From assembly GCA_019120575.1 (NCBI GenBank), contig DWUU01000024.1, positions 36,769 through 100,768 of the forward strand: a DNA stretch of 64,000 bases. The letters are read 5' to 3'. The stretch's first letter is position 1. Every line of letters starts with the position of its first letter. Below, one piece after another: positions 63,268-64,000 of the stretch. The position numbers and the translations under genes were made by a program. The notes under the pieces are model-generated. The model saw nothing but the letters and a program-made list of their open reading frames with translations. It had not been told where the DNA came from and ran no database searches. The stretch is from Candidatus Mediterraneibacter quadrami (GTDB lineage: Bacteria; Bacillota; Clostridia; Lachnospirales; Lachnospiraceae).

Positions 63268-64000
63268 CTACCGGTTCTTGTGCAGCAGTTCCAGTACCTG
63301 CGCCAGTTCTTCCGCCCCGATCTGTCCCGGCGCAGATGTCTTTCCGACAGCTCCGAATGTTACCGCCGAGCCGAAGGTTTCCCCGCACAGGCGGCTCATC
63401 AGGCCGACGCCACCCATGGACATGGTAATGAGCGGGCGTTCTGCATAAAGCCGCGTCATTTCTTCCGTTGCGGAAAGAAGAGTTAACACGTCTCTGCTGT
63501 TCTTCGGCATCACGGCGATCTTCAGAATATCCGCGCCAAGCTCCTGCATCTTTATGAATCGTACTATAATCTCTTCTTTCGATGGTGTGGCGTGAAAATC
63601 ATGATTGGATGCGATCACTTTCACGCCGTGGCTGTGGGCCGCGTCGATCACGGTCCGCACCGCATCGTCCCCGGTAAACAGTTCCACATCCACCAGATCC
63701 ACGCAGCCGGATGCAGCCGCCTGACGGTTCAGCTCGATATAGCTCGCAGGATCAATCTCCTTCTCTCCGCCCTCTCCGGCAGTACGGAAAGTAAATAGAA
63801 TCGGCATATCTCCCAGGATCATGCGAAGCTCTTTCAGCATCTCCCCGGTTTTCTGTTCATCGAATATATCTTCATACCAGTCTGCGCGCCACTCTGCCAG
63901 ATCCGCTGCGGATCCAGGGATACGCTTCGCTGCATCCAAGATCGCAGTTCTGTCAGTTCCAACGATCGGAACGCATATTTTCGGAATCCCGGCGCCTATA
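63268..64000 (-). CDS. aroD: Type I 3-dehydroquinate dehydratase AroD (5' end beyond window)
   Basis: Third step of the shikimate pathway. The frame is open to the right edge, reading IGAGIPKICVPIVGTDRTAILDAAKR before the first methionine used in the ORF track, so the true start is outside. The visible 243 residues cover nearly all of the usual 250. Catalytic residues of the Schiff-base class are seen: His in VIASNHDFHATPS and Lys in ADILKIAVMPKN; SMGGVGLMSRL and APGQIGAEEL follow. Upstream neighbour not visible. Confidence 0.93.
   Translation of the reverse strand, partial: IGAGIPKICVPIVGTDRTAILDAAKRIPGSAADLAEWRADWYEDIFDEQKTGEMLKELRMILGDMPILFTFRTAGEGGEKEIDPASYIELNRQAAASGCVDLVDVELFTGDDAVRTVIDAAHSHGVKVIASNHDFHATPSKEEIIVRFIKMQELGADILKIAVMPKNSRDVLTLLSATEEMTRLYAERPLITMSMGGVGLMSRLCGETFGSAVTFGAVGKTSAPGQIGAEELAQVLELLHKNR

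Overview
The window looks like a chromosomal segment of a spore-forming Firmicute of class Clostridia, most likely a Lachnospiraceae-type gut anaerobe. The reasons are SpoIIP and the germination protease Gpr, a SigH-like sigma factor, the single-chain clostridial PurL, ferredoxin-dependent indolepyruvate oxidoreductase, strong AGGAGG ribosome sites, and the gene orders rpsT-gpr-spoIIP and rimP-nusA-rnpM-ylxQ-infB-rbfA-nrnA-truB-ribF. The genus is not certain. Nearly everything reads on the minus strand. The plus-strand genes are rpsT, tRNA-Thr, a LysR regulator and a cold-shock gene. No prophage, IS element or CRISPR array was seen.

Layout. 1-3.2 kb: mutS-mutL mismatch repair (mutL runs off the left edge). 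3.4-7.9 kb: a CmpB-like membrane protein, rarA, pnp, rpsO. 8.0-16.3 kb: the ribosome maturation and transcription operon rimP to ribF, with a hairpin leader. 16.4-20.6 kb: a type II topoisomerase pair (parE then parC). 20.7-23.4 kb: spoIIP, gpr and divergent rpsT. 23.5-26.5 kb: a MATE exporter and ilvN-ilvC. 26.6-34.9 kb: a small unknown gene, tRNA-Thr and a long, tightly overlapping operon (membrane protein, ispF, GNAT, cysE, cysS, mrnC, rlmB, sigH, CPBP protease, dtd). 35.0-35.6 kb: decayed DNA holding a HipA-kinase fragment.

35.6-45.1 kb is the most unusual part. A six-gene operon joins a STAS anti-anti-sigma protein, a membrane sensor with 5TMR-LYT, SpoIIE phosphatase and HATPase domains, a cation symporter carrying a degenerate HATPase-like N-terminus, a PAS-CPBP fusion, and phosphatidylserine synthase and decarboxylase. 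A LytTR two-component system lies directly upstream. Two 12-bp direct repeats, 21 bp apart, sit in front of the operon in the geometry expected for LytTR binding. I infer a partner-switching system that senses an extracellular or envelope signal and controls phosphatidylethanolamine synthesis.

45.2-56.8 kb: tRNA-Met and tRNA-Val, purL, a DUF1461 membrane protein, a LysR regulator, a nuclease-helicase fusion (Cas4-like plus XPD/DinG), ptsH-ptsI, cysK and a cold-shock gene. 56.9-62.8 kb: an aromatic amino acid catabolic operon (arylacetate-CoA ligase, iorA, iorB, ACT, second ligase, ACT). 62.8-63.3 kb: an AT-rich intergenic array of hairpin-forming repeats. 63.3-64 kb: aroD, cut by the right edge.
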